The notes beneath the pieces are model-generated. The model had not been told where the DNA came from. It searched no databases and was given only the letters and a program-made list of their open reading frames with translations. DNA of 64,000 nt from Phytophthora colocasiae (lineage: Eukaryota; Oomycota; Peronosporomycetes; Peronosporales; Peronosporaceae): assembly GCA_018806915.1 (NCBI GenBank), contig JAGKQI010000048.1:744001-808000 (forward strand), written 5' to 3'. Made by a program: the position numbers and the translations under genes. This document shows, piece by piece, positions 51,549 to 63,950 of this stretch. How positions within the stretch are numbered: the stretch's first letter is position 1; each line of letters begins with the position of its first letter.

Positions 51549-52121
51549 ATGTGCCCCAAAATTACCAAATACTTACCTCCCGCTGTGCACCAGTCGATCG
51601 ACTTATGCTCACTCTGCAATTTCCTTCTTGATCGCGATGTCCCTGAAGCCTTCCAAGAACGACATCAGCTCCGCCAAGGAGTTCAAGACCTATGTATTGC
51701 AGCAAGCAAAGAGCATAAGCTTCGGGTTAGTGATCAAGCCATTCGTCATCTTCGCCTTACCATGAACACCGTTGTCGCCTCGGCAAGTTTGCTCCCAGAA
51801 GCCATCGACGTAATCTTTTCTAGCCTTTCCGGCCTGCCCAAGCGTAAGGTGACCCTTGAAGACGTACGCGCGTGGCTGCATGAGCCCCTCCACCAGACGA
51901 TGACAACGAAGACCTTGAAGGCGAGTTGCAGCACCGCGTCCGCAAGATGTGGGACTGAAAGCGCACTAAAGGTAAAACGTATTACCTGGGAAACTGGGAG
52001 CCGACATGGGAGCCGAGTGAGTATATCAAGTCGTCCACTGTCGCTGTCTTTGAAGAGGAGCGCCGCCTGCTTGTCCGGAAGAAGTTCTTACGAAGCTGTG
52101 GAAGACAACACGTTTAACTAA
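51549..52121 (+). pseudogene. Unrecognised frameshifted coding remnant after Crypton 2
   Basis: A 190-codon frame here looks protein-like at the start (VTLEDVRAWLHEP). From about 51890 a second frame reads better: DDDNEDLEGELQHRVRKMWD, stop, KRTKGKTYYLGNWEPTWEPSEY, ending with a Lys/Arg-rich tail. The WEPTWEP stretch recalls the end of retroelement chromodomains, but the rest of that fold is not seen. Probably an extra protein or accessory part of the neighbouring Crypton, or a separate decayed element. No function is assigned. Confidence 0.4.
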
Positions 52122-52833
52122 ACAAGGCGATAGAATAAGGAACAAGAATAAGAGCTACAACAGATTGTATTTAGGCTAAAAGGAACACATGTAACGCTGT
52201 ATGCGATTGTAAAACCGATCTGAACACCAAGCTTAACCTCCTTTCGGAATAGCAAGGTTAACCTCATCACAGAATACAGCAGCATGCACATCACACAGGT
52301 AGAGGCAGCTGTACATACGCGCAAATAAACAGATATACAAACTCGTAGAAATTGCAGGCAACTCAAAAACGACTATGGGCAAATGCTTCCATAAAAATCA
52401 AGAATGACGCGGACATTCCTTTTGGGGCAGCCGCATTCCAACAGTTTTGTACCCACGACTGGGGGTAATTATGTTTGTAAAAGCCATCGTAAAAAAGCCG
52501 ATGTTCTAAGCCCGCCATCAGTGCTGATTTTGCCATGAGGCAAGAACATGTCTCATGGCCCTAAAAATGCAAAATTCGTTTTTGGCCGATTTCTCAGCCC
52601 ATATGCCGTTTTAGACCTATATAAATATATATAGCATATAGCATATATAGCTAAGATATAGAGCAATTCCTTGTTAAATGCGGGATAGCCTTAAAAATGA
52701 GTAAACATTGCTTCTTTCTGATTAATGCATTTTTCAAGACTGTTGTGTGAGTAAAAGTCTCATCCTTGCCTGGACCCACATCATAAATACTTGTTTCTGA
52801 GTAAAATATTGCAAACTTCATGTTGTAGCTTAA
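52122..52833. other. AT-rich spacer without a gene
   Basis: Contains an AT/TATA-rich stretch at 52615-52670 with repeated ATATAGC. No gene or element end other than the TTAA at 52830-52833 is supported. Confidence 0.45.
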
Positions 52834-53678
52834 CCCTTCAAGCGCGAACGATTTTCGCTGCGCCTGTCGATCGAATTAACGTGTATTAGAGGGTAAGGTT
52901 TACAATAGTAAACCTAACACAATTCTAATCGTGTCCCGTTACAAAGGTCAGGCTCACCCCTAACCCTTCTTTGGCCTGCCGGTATTATCCTGTATCACAC
53001 CACTAACAGGTCCGGCAATTACAAGATAAGAACGTTATCGTGTCCAAAGCTGACACAGAGACGTGCTATGTTGTGAAAGAGACAAGGACGGTAAACACAG
53101 CTGATTGTCAAGTCATATTCCCATGCTGAAATCAAATGAAAAAAAACTACGGTTAGTCGCTGATACAGCTGCTGCTAACACATCGTTGATGGCCTACGAG
53201 CAATCAACTCGACGTGACTTTGGGGCTGGGTGGGCTGCGCTGTGGGCTTCATCTTCGCTTGCAGACTCGACTTCACTGTCTGCAGCAGCCCGCACACGAA
53301 GTTTTCTCTTAAGTAATCCTTCCCACAGATACCACCCTATATACGCATGGTCAACTGAAAGTCCTGTCGGCCTGCTGGACGTCCACCCAGCTTTGGTCAG
53401 CTCAGCCCAACGTGCACGGAACGCCATGTGTGCTCTTCACCGTTGATTCTCGAATGACTAGCTGGACTCGCGTTTTTATGAGAAAAACATCTGAATCTAT
53501 GCACCAGCTGACCGTTTTTGCGCGGTACACTGATCTGGCCTATCCACACCCCTTCCCCTAGATGACTTGAAATCTGTATGCGGCCATACAAAAAGTAAGT
53601 ACAAGTACCCTTATCGTGTATATACACGATAAGGGTTTTGCGCAAACGTGTCTAATACAGGCTCTCGCGCTTGAAGGG
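52834..53678. mobile_element. 845-bp piggyBac-like non-autonomous transposon
   Basis: TTAA target duplications sit at 52830-52833 and 53679-53682. The ends are inverted repeats CCCTTCAAGCGCGA (14 bp perfect), matching the CCYT starts and TTAA sites of piggyBac elements. A minus-strand frame at 53194-53427 (RWAELTKAGWTSSRPTGLS ... EVESASEDE) resembles the N-terminal region of oomycete piggyBac-type proteins, without the DDE core. A perfect palindrome (53607-53636) lies near the right end and may act as a subterminal structure. Confidence 0.82.
53607..53636. repeat. Perfect 30-bp palindrome near the element end
   Basis: ACCCTTATCGTGTAT is followed directly by its reverse complement with no spacer, 42 bp inside the right end of the piggyBac-like element. 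Confidence 0.9.
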
Positions 53679-53682
53679 TTAA

Positions 53683-54486
53683 AGGTGTCAACACATACAA
53701 AAGCACCATACATTGGAGGCCTATTTTTTGTCTTAAAATACGTAGACCCCCCCCCTCCCCCCACACACACCACACACACATGCAAGTAGTTTACTCACAA
53801 TTAAACACAGTTACAGTTGGATGGTCGTTGAAACATCCAACCCCAGCACGTACGCTCGGTTCAGACCTGCCGTAGGTTTTTCTGTTGGTTGTCGTTGGAC
53901 TTGCGCGCTACTAGTTAGATTTGGAACTGATGAATCTGTTTGCTATGCAAAGGCCTTTTGGACTGGTGAAATGTAATGGCAAGAGTAGCCTCAGCTGAGC
54001 TAGTGCAGCACTGCAGGATCTCACTCTTGAACTACTGCAACTTTTCGTCCTTGTAATACCGTCCCGTGTACATATTCGCATTTCTTCACGATCTCCGTCT
54101 GCATGTACTCCTAACATTTCCGCATTCAACCCTTCCTGACCGTTCCGCAGATTTTTCGCATTCAACTACCACTTCCTGATCGTTGAGAGCTCGACTGTCC
54201 AGTGTTGGGTTGGTGCACAGCGGTTTTGAAAAATAAAGCGCATCAAAATAAAGGCCCTAAACCCTTTGCAATTATTTATTACCGAGATAGCTACTTATGA
54301 CAAAAATATTTACGGTGTTAGACCAAATCCTTCAATATTTTGTATGGCAGAAACAGCAAAGTTCGAAATCCTGTTTTCTTCTGTGTTAATACCTGCAAAA
54401 CTACTTAATCGACAACAGTCTGTCGTCTAATTTTGAACGACATCCCTTTACCGTAACCCTCTATAGTTCATTTCCCGTTTCTTAAA
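53683..54486. other. Spacer with C-rich and CA-rich low-complexity tract
   Basis: A run of C followed by CA repeats occupies about 53749-53781. A CAGTGTTGGGTTGG motif at 54200-54213 resembles a hAT terminal repeat start, but no partner end was found. No gene. Confidence 0.4.
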
Positions 54487-55545
54487 ATGTCCGACAACCT
54501 CCTCGTTCCCAGTTTCACGCGCAGCCGCCTCACTCCGAAGCAAGTCGCGGTTTTCTTTTTCAAATCACTACTCGATGAAAACGACGATCCTACTGGCTAC
54601 CACGTTTGCAAAGCGTGTGGCAAGCACCGTAAGCAGTTGCCTAGAAAGGGTTTCTCCAATTTAGGGGCCTCATGTGCGTACAGCACCCTACCTACAAGAG
54701 GGAGGTGTCGAACGCCACTGCCTCCACAACCGGCACCCTCATTCCTTGGGTAAGTCAGAAGGCATCCAATCGCTTTGGCTGGTTGGAATGGATTGTAAAA
54801 TCCGGATTACCTCTGAGCTTCTGTGCGCAGGAGCTGGCTGGCCGGTAAGATTGTATTCATTTTACTATGGTGCTGATTGTTATATATTTTTTATTTTTAT
54901 TTTAGGTCCGCTACGCCGCTACGACCTGTCTTGCGACAGGAAACTCGTTGGGAGGCCACCTATAGACGAAGACCTTGCTGAAATAATGCCGTCTCCCGCT
55001 GCCCAACGAAAGTTAAAGGCTCTTTTTGAAGACTTCCAATCGGTGGCCATGGCCTTGCAGAGAGACGGCCTGGACGTGTTTGAAGCGCGAGACTTGCTAA
55101 ATGGCCTCATCGAGCAAAACCTCAATGTCAAGTCAGTCATCGGCGAGTCAAATCAACGTGTGTATCTATTTTAAAAAAAAGAACTAACACTTATTACTGA
55201 CAGGACCATCGGCAAATATTGTGAATTCGCCAATATTTGAAGCGGGGTGCTGTAAGGTTCTCCAACATGCTGAGTAGAGATGAGCGTCTTGCCCTGCGTC
55301 CGATGGAGTGTCGTGTGAGCGCTCCTCCGAGTGAAGATATTGCTGTAGACAGTAGTTTGGCGAAGCGAATCCTCAAGAAAAGGAAGGAAACCACTCCAGC
55401 AGTCACGTACCCGCTGATCCGGGCTATTTCTCCGACGTCGAACAATATTGAGAGGCTGTTTAGTACACTCGTGTTATGCTGGGGCATGACACTATTTGCC
55501 ATCGAGATGTTTGAACACGCAGTACGGGGACGTTCAAGTCGTTGA
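54487..55545 (+). pseudogene. Decayed hAT transposase (BED finger and dimerisation end)
   Basis: The first frame (54487-54670) has a BED-type finger start (GYHVCKACGKHRKQLP). The next block, in another frame, is STTGTLIPWVSQKASNRFGW then WIVKSGLPLSFCAQELAG, typical of oomycete hAT elements. After a large internal gap come PPIDEDLAEIMPSPAAQRKL and the hAT dimerisation region (SPTSNNIERLFSTLVLCWGM). The catalytic core between these is missing and several frame changes are present. No target duplication was found. Confidence 0.8.
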
Positions 55546-58500
55546 CAGATGCGTCTAGTTGACTCGGTGTAACAACGCTGCAAAAGCGTCTGGATATTCT
55601 CCTTACATACTTGTATTGCGCCTTTATTGATTTCTCTTTCCTTCTCTAACAACATTTTATTGTTCTGAAAATTTATATAATCGGAATCCCTGCCGGTGCA
55701 CCATCTCATGCACGGTTCACTTAAACGGTTCAACGGAACCGTTCTCCTATTAATAACGAAGAGAAATGCTTACTTTAGTAGACGACGTGTGAAGACACTC
55801 GTCTCTTCTGCAGTCGCTCATATTCCTTAAGCAACTTCTCCTTGAACTCGATCAGCGCGATATCCTTCGTGTTATCCATGATCGACGCGATCAGCATCGA
55901 CTTACAAGGCGACCGTGCTTTTTATAGCGGTAGAAATGTTACAACGTCTTCTGGACGTGGCGAAGAGCTCTTTGCTTAGAGGTGCATGCCAGCATCCAGC
56001 CAACAAGGTCTTATTGGTACTAGTTCCACTTTCACGATGTACCCACACGTTCTGCCAGCAGCCACCATCACTGCGCGCTCCAAATTTCAAATTTGGACGA
56101 GTATCGTGGAGCACGCCTAGTGCAAATGCCAGCTTTGACGTGGCCAAAATCACGATTTTTATTTGCGGAATTAAAATAATGGATCTGTTTCATTAGCCAA
56201 ATAATAGATACCAGACGGTCCTCTAATTTTTCTCTGGTAGTAAAGGCTTAAAATGGCCGAAATTTATAGGCTGCTAATTATAACAACCTTAGGAAAAAGG
56301 CACTTATCACCTTAACTACGAAATCTGAACTCTATTGCATTTCTTATCTGTCCTAAATCTAACTGTAACGGGTTCAGCATTTAACATTTTTAATCCGAGT
56401 CAAAATGCAATTTGTGGTATCTACGTCATCATTATGTACCCACACACCAACGTGCAACATTCGTGTAATATCCCCATAGGAAGCACTAAGTATTTTTTGT
56501 AATACGTTGTCGATATCACACGGAACAGTACGTTTTCACACACCGACTGGATAATTGTAAGAGGTTTTGAAATTGGACAGTTGCTTTTAGCGGCACCTGA
56601 ATGGCGATCGTTGTCAAAACTTGCTCACTACATTTTCCCCTTGCTTTGATGGACAAACGGTTATCATTGATCAAATCTCAGCAACAGGAAAATCTGTTCA
56701 CACCAGACTCTGTGATAGGCTTACGCTAATGTTGTACGCAGATTTGATTTTTCACCTACTCTGAATCTGATCAACTCACCTCGAGCTATATTTAACGATG
56801 ACTTCGTCAATACTGATGAAAGATACTGCTTTATCGACGATAGACGCAACCCGTTAGTACCAATACAATTCGATCTCATAAGACATCTGCTCTCCACATT
56901 TTCTGCTGTCCACATTTTCAAAAGAGTTTACCAAATGCTCGATCGGAGATTCTGTACAACTCGCCATGCATGGAGTGATGGAACGATGCAAGGCTGTGGA
57001 TAAAGTCACGAAATTATGGCTATGAAGCGGGAGTGTCAACGGGTGAGGACTTGATTTGGATAGTAGTTAAGAGAGAGAGAGGGGTAGAAATATGCGTGTA
57101 GAAGCACCTGCGAATGAATTCAACAGCAATAGCAGTCCTGGAGACAAGGACGATTGAATGGGGTGTCAGGTCAGATGGAAAGAAGTAACGCTTCAATTGA
57201 TGTGTCTAGTTCTGTTCATGTTTTTGGATTTTATCAACTGTGCAACTTTTGTTCTGTATATGGCAAAAACAAAAACATCGTTATCACCTCTCAAAACAGT
57301 TATTAGGCGGTCAGATACAGCATGAAGGTTCAATCAAATTGTCTGCACAATATGATTAAAAAATAGCAAAACACTGGCATTTCAGAAAAGCTCAAATTTA
57401 TCTGACACGACAGTTGAACTAAACGCCCAATGTCTCTAACAAAATGTAAGTCAGAATTTCCAAAAGTGGTTAGCAATGACTTATACGTTCAGGGGGTTAA
57501 GTCGAAAGACTCGAAATATATTGGGGTAGCCCGTGGCGGCTTGAAGTCTAACAGATGTTGATCTCCTTTTTTGTCCACTGCTGGGGCCTTTAGACGGTCT
57601 CCGAGCGTTTTGAGCGGCCACATGTGTGGTGTGTCTGAACAAGGCAACAGCGCGTGGATACGGTGCAAAAAGGCTGGGTCCCATTTTTCAAGTCAAATTG
57701 TGAAGTAATAATATTCTATCGAGAAATTGCTGACACAACTACTCACGTATTACGCAAGTAAAAACCACAGCATATTAATCACAATCTCGCAAAATAAAGT
57801 GCAATGATTCTACTTCAGCTTTGGAAGCAGCATTACCGTAAGTATTTTCTGCGACCCACACACGTTGATGGAGATGTATTAGTAAGTCGGAGACTCCTGG
57901 CGGGGCACGCGTCAATCCAAGGCATAGCATTCCATGAGTTCTACAACTATTTACAGGAAGAATATTTCTACAGAAACATATTAGAATAAATCACGTTTGG
58001 TTGTGTGTATATACAATTTCATGAAATCCTAACATCTGTCTTCAAACACGAATAACGTTGTCAATACTTAACGTGTGAAATTGATACTGACTACTATAAT
58101 ATCGTGCAGGTGAATTTTCGTCGACAAACCAGTGGAGCCCCGCAAGTAAGGCTCTTTAACCCCTTGCCCGCGAAGGGTGCGCAAAATGGTTGATACCCTC
58201 CTGAACATCATACAGATATCTTGATTTCACTATACTTGTACATCCGTAAAAGTGAGCTTGCGTCTATTTTCATATTTTTTTTAGCAAAGCTGATTGGACC
58301 ACGTGTTCACAATGACGGTTCCAATTGGACCAAAATTACATATGGTACGAGAAGTGATCAGCAATGATTTCCGAATTTTGGAAGTCTCAGCAATTCGCTC
58401 CAAAAATCGCTTCACCTTCCTTCCTGCCATTTCGACGGGGCATCCATGCAAGGCTCTAACCTTTAATTAGTGATTTCCAAAACAAATGCGTTGGAGCAAT

Positions 58501-60154
58501 TCGGGGAAATTGACTGATCACGATGGACTCCGATCTGGGTCACACCTCATAGGGGATTAAACGTTCGGCGAAATAGGAGATCCGGACCTCTGACCCAGAT
58601 TTGGTGTGTTCAGATCGAAGATTTTAGACAGCTTCCACCCCACCGTACGCGAGATTATGATATTGCGATATTTGCCGGGATCGGGAGGGATAATCGACTG
58701 ACAAGAGTGCGTTTGAAGATTACGTTTACGCGAGCACACACCCACTATGATTCGCTTTGACACGCGGTATCGCTGCCACCGCGACATGATGGATATTTTA
58801 CAAATGTTTTATGACGATACGATCAAGACTGGATGAAAATGGGATGCCCCTGGCTTTTTGAGGGGCTTTAAATTTCGACCTCGTCGATTGGGAATTCAGT
58901 TATTTGAGGAACGTGTGATGATATCATCGCTTATGCGTGGATATGAAAAGTAGTGGCTGTAGACGATGAAGAACAACGTCCAAATGCTGGAGGGCCGGGC
59001 GACCAACCAACGCAGCATTCAATCCAGTAGTGTATTCAATGCGACGGATACGAAATAGAGTCCGCGTGTTATACGTCAACTGCAGACGCGTAAGATTCGG
59101 CTTCGTTTGTGCGAAAGGCAGGAAGAATTCATCCGAGAAGGATGGCGGTAGTTTGTACTGTATTACAGAAGTCTTATGAATTATTACTAAAATCGAAGAA
59201 ATTGCGCTTCACAAAAAAGGCTAAGGAAAAAAACAGCACCGAAAGACTACAGTATTTGTGATGTCGCCATACCGAAAACATCTGAAACTACTAAAGCGTT
59301 ATGGCATGAATTACTAATGGTGTTGGGAGAATGAGCTGGTTGTTGATTGGGCTACCGTCGATAGTTGAATTGGCCGTGATGTTGACATCGTCCTAATAAG
59401 CTTGATACGTTCTGACCGAATTGGGTTTAAACGATAGTAAACGAATGCTTACCGTGCTAAGCAGAGAAAAGGAGTACATGTTCATCGTAGCATATCAACC
59501 TCTCCTCGAAAACGACCGACTGTGAAAGAAGGTTCTAACGCGAACAAAGCCTCGCGGGATAATGTTCGAGGATCGTCGCCATGAATATGATATTTACGAA
59601 TCCATGTGCTACCCTTGAGGTGCTACGAAGTCTATAAAATGAAACCTATTTTTTTTTCATTTCAAGTCGTTGGGTTTATATATCCAACTAGTCATGTCTA
59701 CAATCAATGGGGCTACTGAATTAATTAATTGCACAGCAAACTTTCCAGCTATCTTCTTGTTGAGGAAAATGATGCTCACCACTCCAGGGGCGTGGCGTGG
59801 CGGACACCCCCAGCATAGAAATTTGCCAGTCGACACGATCCGACGATGCACTGGTTGGTTCTCTCATTGTAAACACATCCGGCGGGACGTGCCAGCTGAT
59901 CCCTTACAATAGAGAACTGGGTAGGCCTCGAACGCGTTGGATAACCACCGTTCCATCCGCTTGATGAGTAGACAATCCGTACTAGAGTTGAGAAGTGCCG
60001 TTACTCCTCCGATTCGTACCGAGTGAGTTGAAAAGCGGGTGGGCTCGAGTTTAAATTTTGCGCTGTGTTTTCGGCGGTAATGCTATGGATCCAACGAGCC
60101 GCTCTCACACTTGTCGCCTCATAAGTGATGAAACCGCACTTCTTCAATTCCATA
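55546..60154. other. Long stretch with nothing recognised
   Basis: About 4.6 kb of AT-rich DNA. A coding-like minus-strand fragment near 55790-55905 (SIMDNTKDIALIEFKEKLLKEYERLQ) may be the tail of some transposon protein. Short frames at 57481-57684 and 58557-58787 on the minus strand have no known family. At 58165 TTAACCCC and at 57488 GGGGGTTAA look like piggyBac-type ends but are not arranged as a pair. Confidence 0.45.
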
Positions 60155-62220
60155 CTAGTTGTTCTTGGCACCATTCAATGTGGTCCCAACCATCGTAGCC
60201 TTGGAAGGTGATGTAGGTCGACCGTCCTTATCAACACACTGGATTGCGGACAGTCGAAGGATGTAGCTGTAAAATTCGCTGCCAATAAACAGGTACTCTG
60301 ATTTTCTTAGCAGGAAAAAATTACCCGAGCACAAGTCCACCCAAAAGAAGCTGATTGCGCGGAATCGTAAGATCAAGATCCTAAAAATTGACCTGGCAGT
60401 CAGGGGCTGTTGCTTGGTCACCGGATTTGTAAATCGGCGTATTCCTCGGAGTAAAATCCCGTGACTCGCGTTCACATCAACGTCATACCCATCGGTACTG
60501 CGGATAGTGTAGAGCTTACCGCATATAGTGGAGTAGGTATTGCCTTTGCTTGACCGGTTCATACCGAACTGCCACAGGTAGACCGCGTACGCACCGAGTT
60601 GCATTGTGTTGTGATCGTCTTTAGTCTCGTGCAACCACGGGTCGAAATCCATCATGGCACACCGCCTTGCCCATTGAGACCATGCTGCTTCGTATTTTGG
60701 ACATATTGTTTGCTCCCGCGCGCTACAGTGCTCCCAGAGCTTTGAGAGATTTCGCCAATCGCTTCGGATCTCCACCTGTTCCCAGGAGGAAGACGAATAG
60801 CCAAATGTTAGTGCACGTGTTGATGGCTGCCACGCACTTGCTGCCAGCGTCTGCCATGTCGTTCTTGACTCCCGCGATGTGTGCAGCCGTTGCGAAAAGC
60901 CCGTGTTGCACCTCTAGGCTCAAGATTCGCACCAGTAATTACGCGAACGAATTTATGCTGAATCTTTTGTTGCTCCACGGCACTGCAGCCATATTATCGA
61001 TCCAGAATCTGATGTGAGTCTTGTTCCTAGCGCCCGAGCTTGCCCACGCGCTTCCTCAGACAAGAGAGGCATAAACAACAATCATAAGTTCCCGAACATT
61101 TACCCAAAATCGTTGTCGCCGGATTGATTGAAGTTTTGAATCAGTTGCAATTGAGCATCGTCGAGCTCGAGCTGAAAATATTGTTTTCGTGCTGAAAAAA
61201 AAAAGCGCGCAAAGGCCTCTTTCACTTGCACCCATCTGCACATGAAAATCAGGGACGGAACGCTCCACGAACCCCCGCATTGGGATCGATTTTAGCCTAC
61301 CTATTTGCAGTATCAGGTCGAACCACCGTAGATCCTCTATAACTGGATAATTGTCGAGCCGAAATGAGGTGCCAGTTGCGCTAGTTCAGCGATCCGTTGG
61401 AAGAAAGATGCTGCGGGACAGATACATGTTACTACATGTCGAAGACTACCCACAATCTTGTTTATCTTTGTCCTTGTCATTTTTGCGGAGGTTTCCATCT
61501 CTCGGATTCGAAGCAAGGTCTTTGCCACTTTCTCAGGGGGTATAGAGACCGACAACTCGGTGAGGTTCCACAAGAGCCCAAGAGCTTTGCCTTCCTGGAA
61601 ACACGGAAAAATTCTTCTCATGGCAAGCATTGGATCCCAGCACAGTAATCATAGCTGTTCGCAGCGCCAGATTTGCTTCAGACAATCGTGAGCTAACATC
61701 AGCTTCAATTGATACGTGGTCGTCACACCACACTTTTCCATCAAACGGAGGCATATCAAACTCGTGACGACCTGGCCACGTTGGTCTGGAGTTAGAATAT
61801 AAGTGGTTTATACCAGCTCCAGCGATACAATACGCTGACGGTGAGTTGCTTCACCCAAACGGACCATATAAAACGATCACGAGAATACACAACTCTGGGG
61901 TTGTTCCCGCAAATCGGCTCACAGACTTTGCATGACCGGAATATTTTGGAAAGCGCCATTCACGTCATCGGACATAATCTATTGTTTACCAGGGTGCTCG
62001 GTAACCACATCCAATACACGATTAGCGCGAGCATAATAGTAATAAGAAACTGGAATCACTCGTTCGCCGCCAGTATTGTCGTTTACTGGAGATCCTTTTG
62101 GGAATGATAGGTCGTGTATGAGGCGTGCATCAATTGAGAGATCTAAATCTCCCTTCTGGACTGCTCCAAACAGACTGCAAGTAATCCCATCCAGTGACAG
62201 CAACAAGTCAAGATCGAGAA
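60155..62220 (-). pseudogene. DIRS-like retroelement: reverse transcriptase, RNase H and tyrosine recombinase
   Basis: Order on the minus strand: reverse-transcriptase blocks IDARLIHDLSFPKGSPVNDNT (near 62120) and SDDVNGAFQNIPV (61940-61975, catalytic Asp), then WCDDHVSIEADVSSRLSEAN (61700-61735, the usual VDD box with Cys), then the thumb (KALGLLWNLTELSVSIPPEK, 61540-61600). Next is the RNase H-like AHIAGVKNDMADAGSK (about 60860-60910), then a tyrosine recombinase (60155-60775; KQQPLTARSIFRIL, FFLLRKSEYL with a catalytic Arg). Integration by tyrosine recombinase marks DIRS-type elements. Many stops and shifts break the frame. Terminal repeats were not identified. Confidence 0.82.
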
Positions 62221-63950
62221 TAAGGTAGCGGCTCGTGTCTTGTCCAGCTCTTGATGATTGTGTTTAAAGCGCGCCGAGCAGAACCACGATAAGCAGGTGG
62301 TGCTTGTTGTTTTACGAACGGTTTCTTCCGCTTTGACGTGACTCCGTGTTGAACAATCTCTTCCCATTCGCTTTTGTGTTCGTAGGTTTCCCATGCAGGA
62401 TGCCGAGCAGGAATGTCCGGAGCCTTGTTCGGTCTTGTATCTCAAACGGCCTCTCCTCGTAAAAGATGAACAAACTCAGGAATCTGTACGTTTGACTGAC
62501 GTAAGAAATCACTGTAGATACGCTTCTTTTGTCGATCAATTAGGTACTTTACTTGACCCCCAGCGGTAGTTGAAGCTGGACACGGCTTCGATGAGGACAA
62601 CTTATGTCGTTACAGTTCTGTGTTAAAACGATCTGTCACGGAAGACTCCAATGATCTTCAATACACGGAGGGTACTGTCATAAATGCGTTGGCGCTGTGA
62701 TGGATATACTTCCAGCGGGGGACCACATTCGCTCCTGCTGTGACTATCGAAAAGGTGAGTGACACACTCGACGTTTCTCGACATTCTTTTCACGTTGGAC
62801 CCGCACACTTGGGAGCTGTTGCCGTTACCAATGCGTGGGGTATTATACGAGCACAGATCGGGAGAAGTTGTGTCATGGGAGGGACTGGTTTATCTTGTTT
62901 CAACTTTTAACTGGAACATTTTTACGATGGCCGGGCCCAAGTGGTGAAGTCAAATTAATCTCTGAGGAAGATACGCCGAGTCTTGCCTCTTTATCACCCG
63001 CATGCACGTCCCCCCGTAGTACTGCTGCTCTTTAACCGTCATTGTATGTCTGCTGACAGATCCCGTACGTCTTCTCAATGTCTTTCTTGACCGACTCATC
63101 CAGGGCAGCATGCTTGAAGTAAACCCGATCGTCAACGCGGCAAAGGTCTCCCCAGCCGCAACATACCTCTTGCGACATATTTTGTATACCGATAGCCTTA
63201 CCGCCAAGTTTCGGCAGTGCCTTTTGCGTCTCTATTGGGACCGGATTTTTGGCACGGCGTTTATCAAAGTTTCCCACCGTTTTTCGAGCCGGGTGTCCCT
63301 CCAGCCGGCTTGAACTACCGATGGCGCGGGATTTTTCCAGGGCTGCCCGCCATCTTGACGCAGAGTTCGCTGGTTACTCCGCATAAATGCCTCATGCGAG
63401 GTATTGAACTGAGCTTTGATATATGCGGTCTGAAGTACCGCGTTGTCTTCCATATGCACACGAAACAGTTCGAGACGATCGTCGATTCAGGAAACCAGTT
63501 CTAGCAGGGCCCTTCCAGATGTTGGTATTCTCGGACATGTAGTTCTACCAAGAGTCTTGACGTTCGGCGAATAACTCCTGGACCCCTGTCTGGTACAGTT
63601 GGTTGGTCCTGTTGGATAGAACGTCAATGGCTCCAAGGACTGTCAGGAAATCAGTAACAGGTCTTAGCTGGGCAAGCGTATTATTTCTCGAGAAACTGCT
63701 CGTGTCATGGTCTCGAACTGCGTCGCGTTTCTCGCGATCGCTGATCCGCACAAAATGCATTATTGAGATTCTTCGGGTACCAAAGTTCCAACTGAAGAGA
63801 CCGCACAGCACAGCAGGGTGTGGAAAGAAGCCGTACGTATTCCAATGTATCTGCCCAACAAATTGTTGTGGAGTCAAATTCGCAAACTTACCGCGTATTA
63901 GAGCCTGTTGGATCCGATTCTGAGTTCCAGAAGGCTGGAAATGACTTTAA
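62221..63950 (-). pseudogene. Probable gag region of the DIRS-like element
   Basis: Upstream of the reverse transcriptase on the same strand, broken frames at 63545-63877 (VRISDREKRDAVRDHDTSS, LRPVTDFLTVLGAIDVLSN), 63032-63277 and 62143-62445 look like the remains of the element's first protein. None contains a diagnostic motif, so the assignment rests on position. The element may run past the window edge. Confidence 0.4.

Noticed and set aside
54200..55760. Full hAT element with TIRs
   Set aside because: CAGTGTTGG occurs at the left but no complementary right end or 8-bp duplication could be found.
57488..58170. Second piggyBac-like element
   Set aside because: The GGGGGTTAA and TTAACCCC motifs face the wrong way for a pair and the adjoining bases do not match as inverted repeats.
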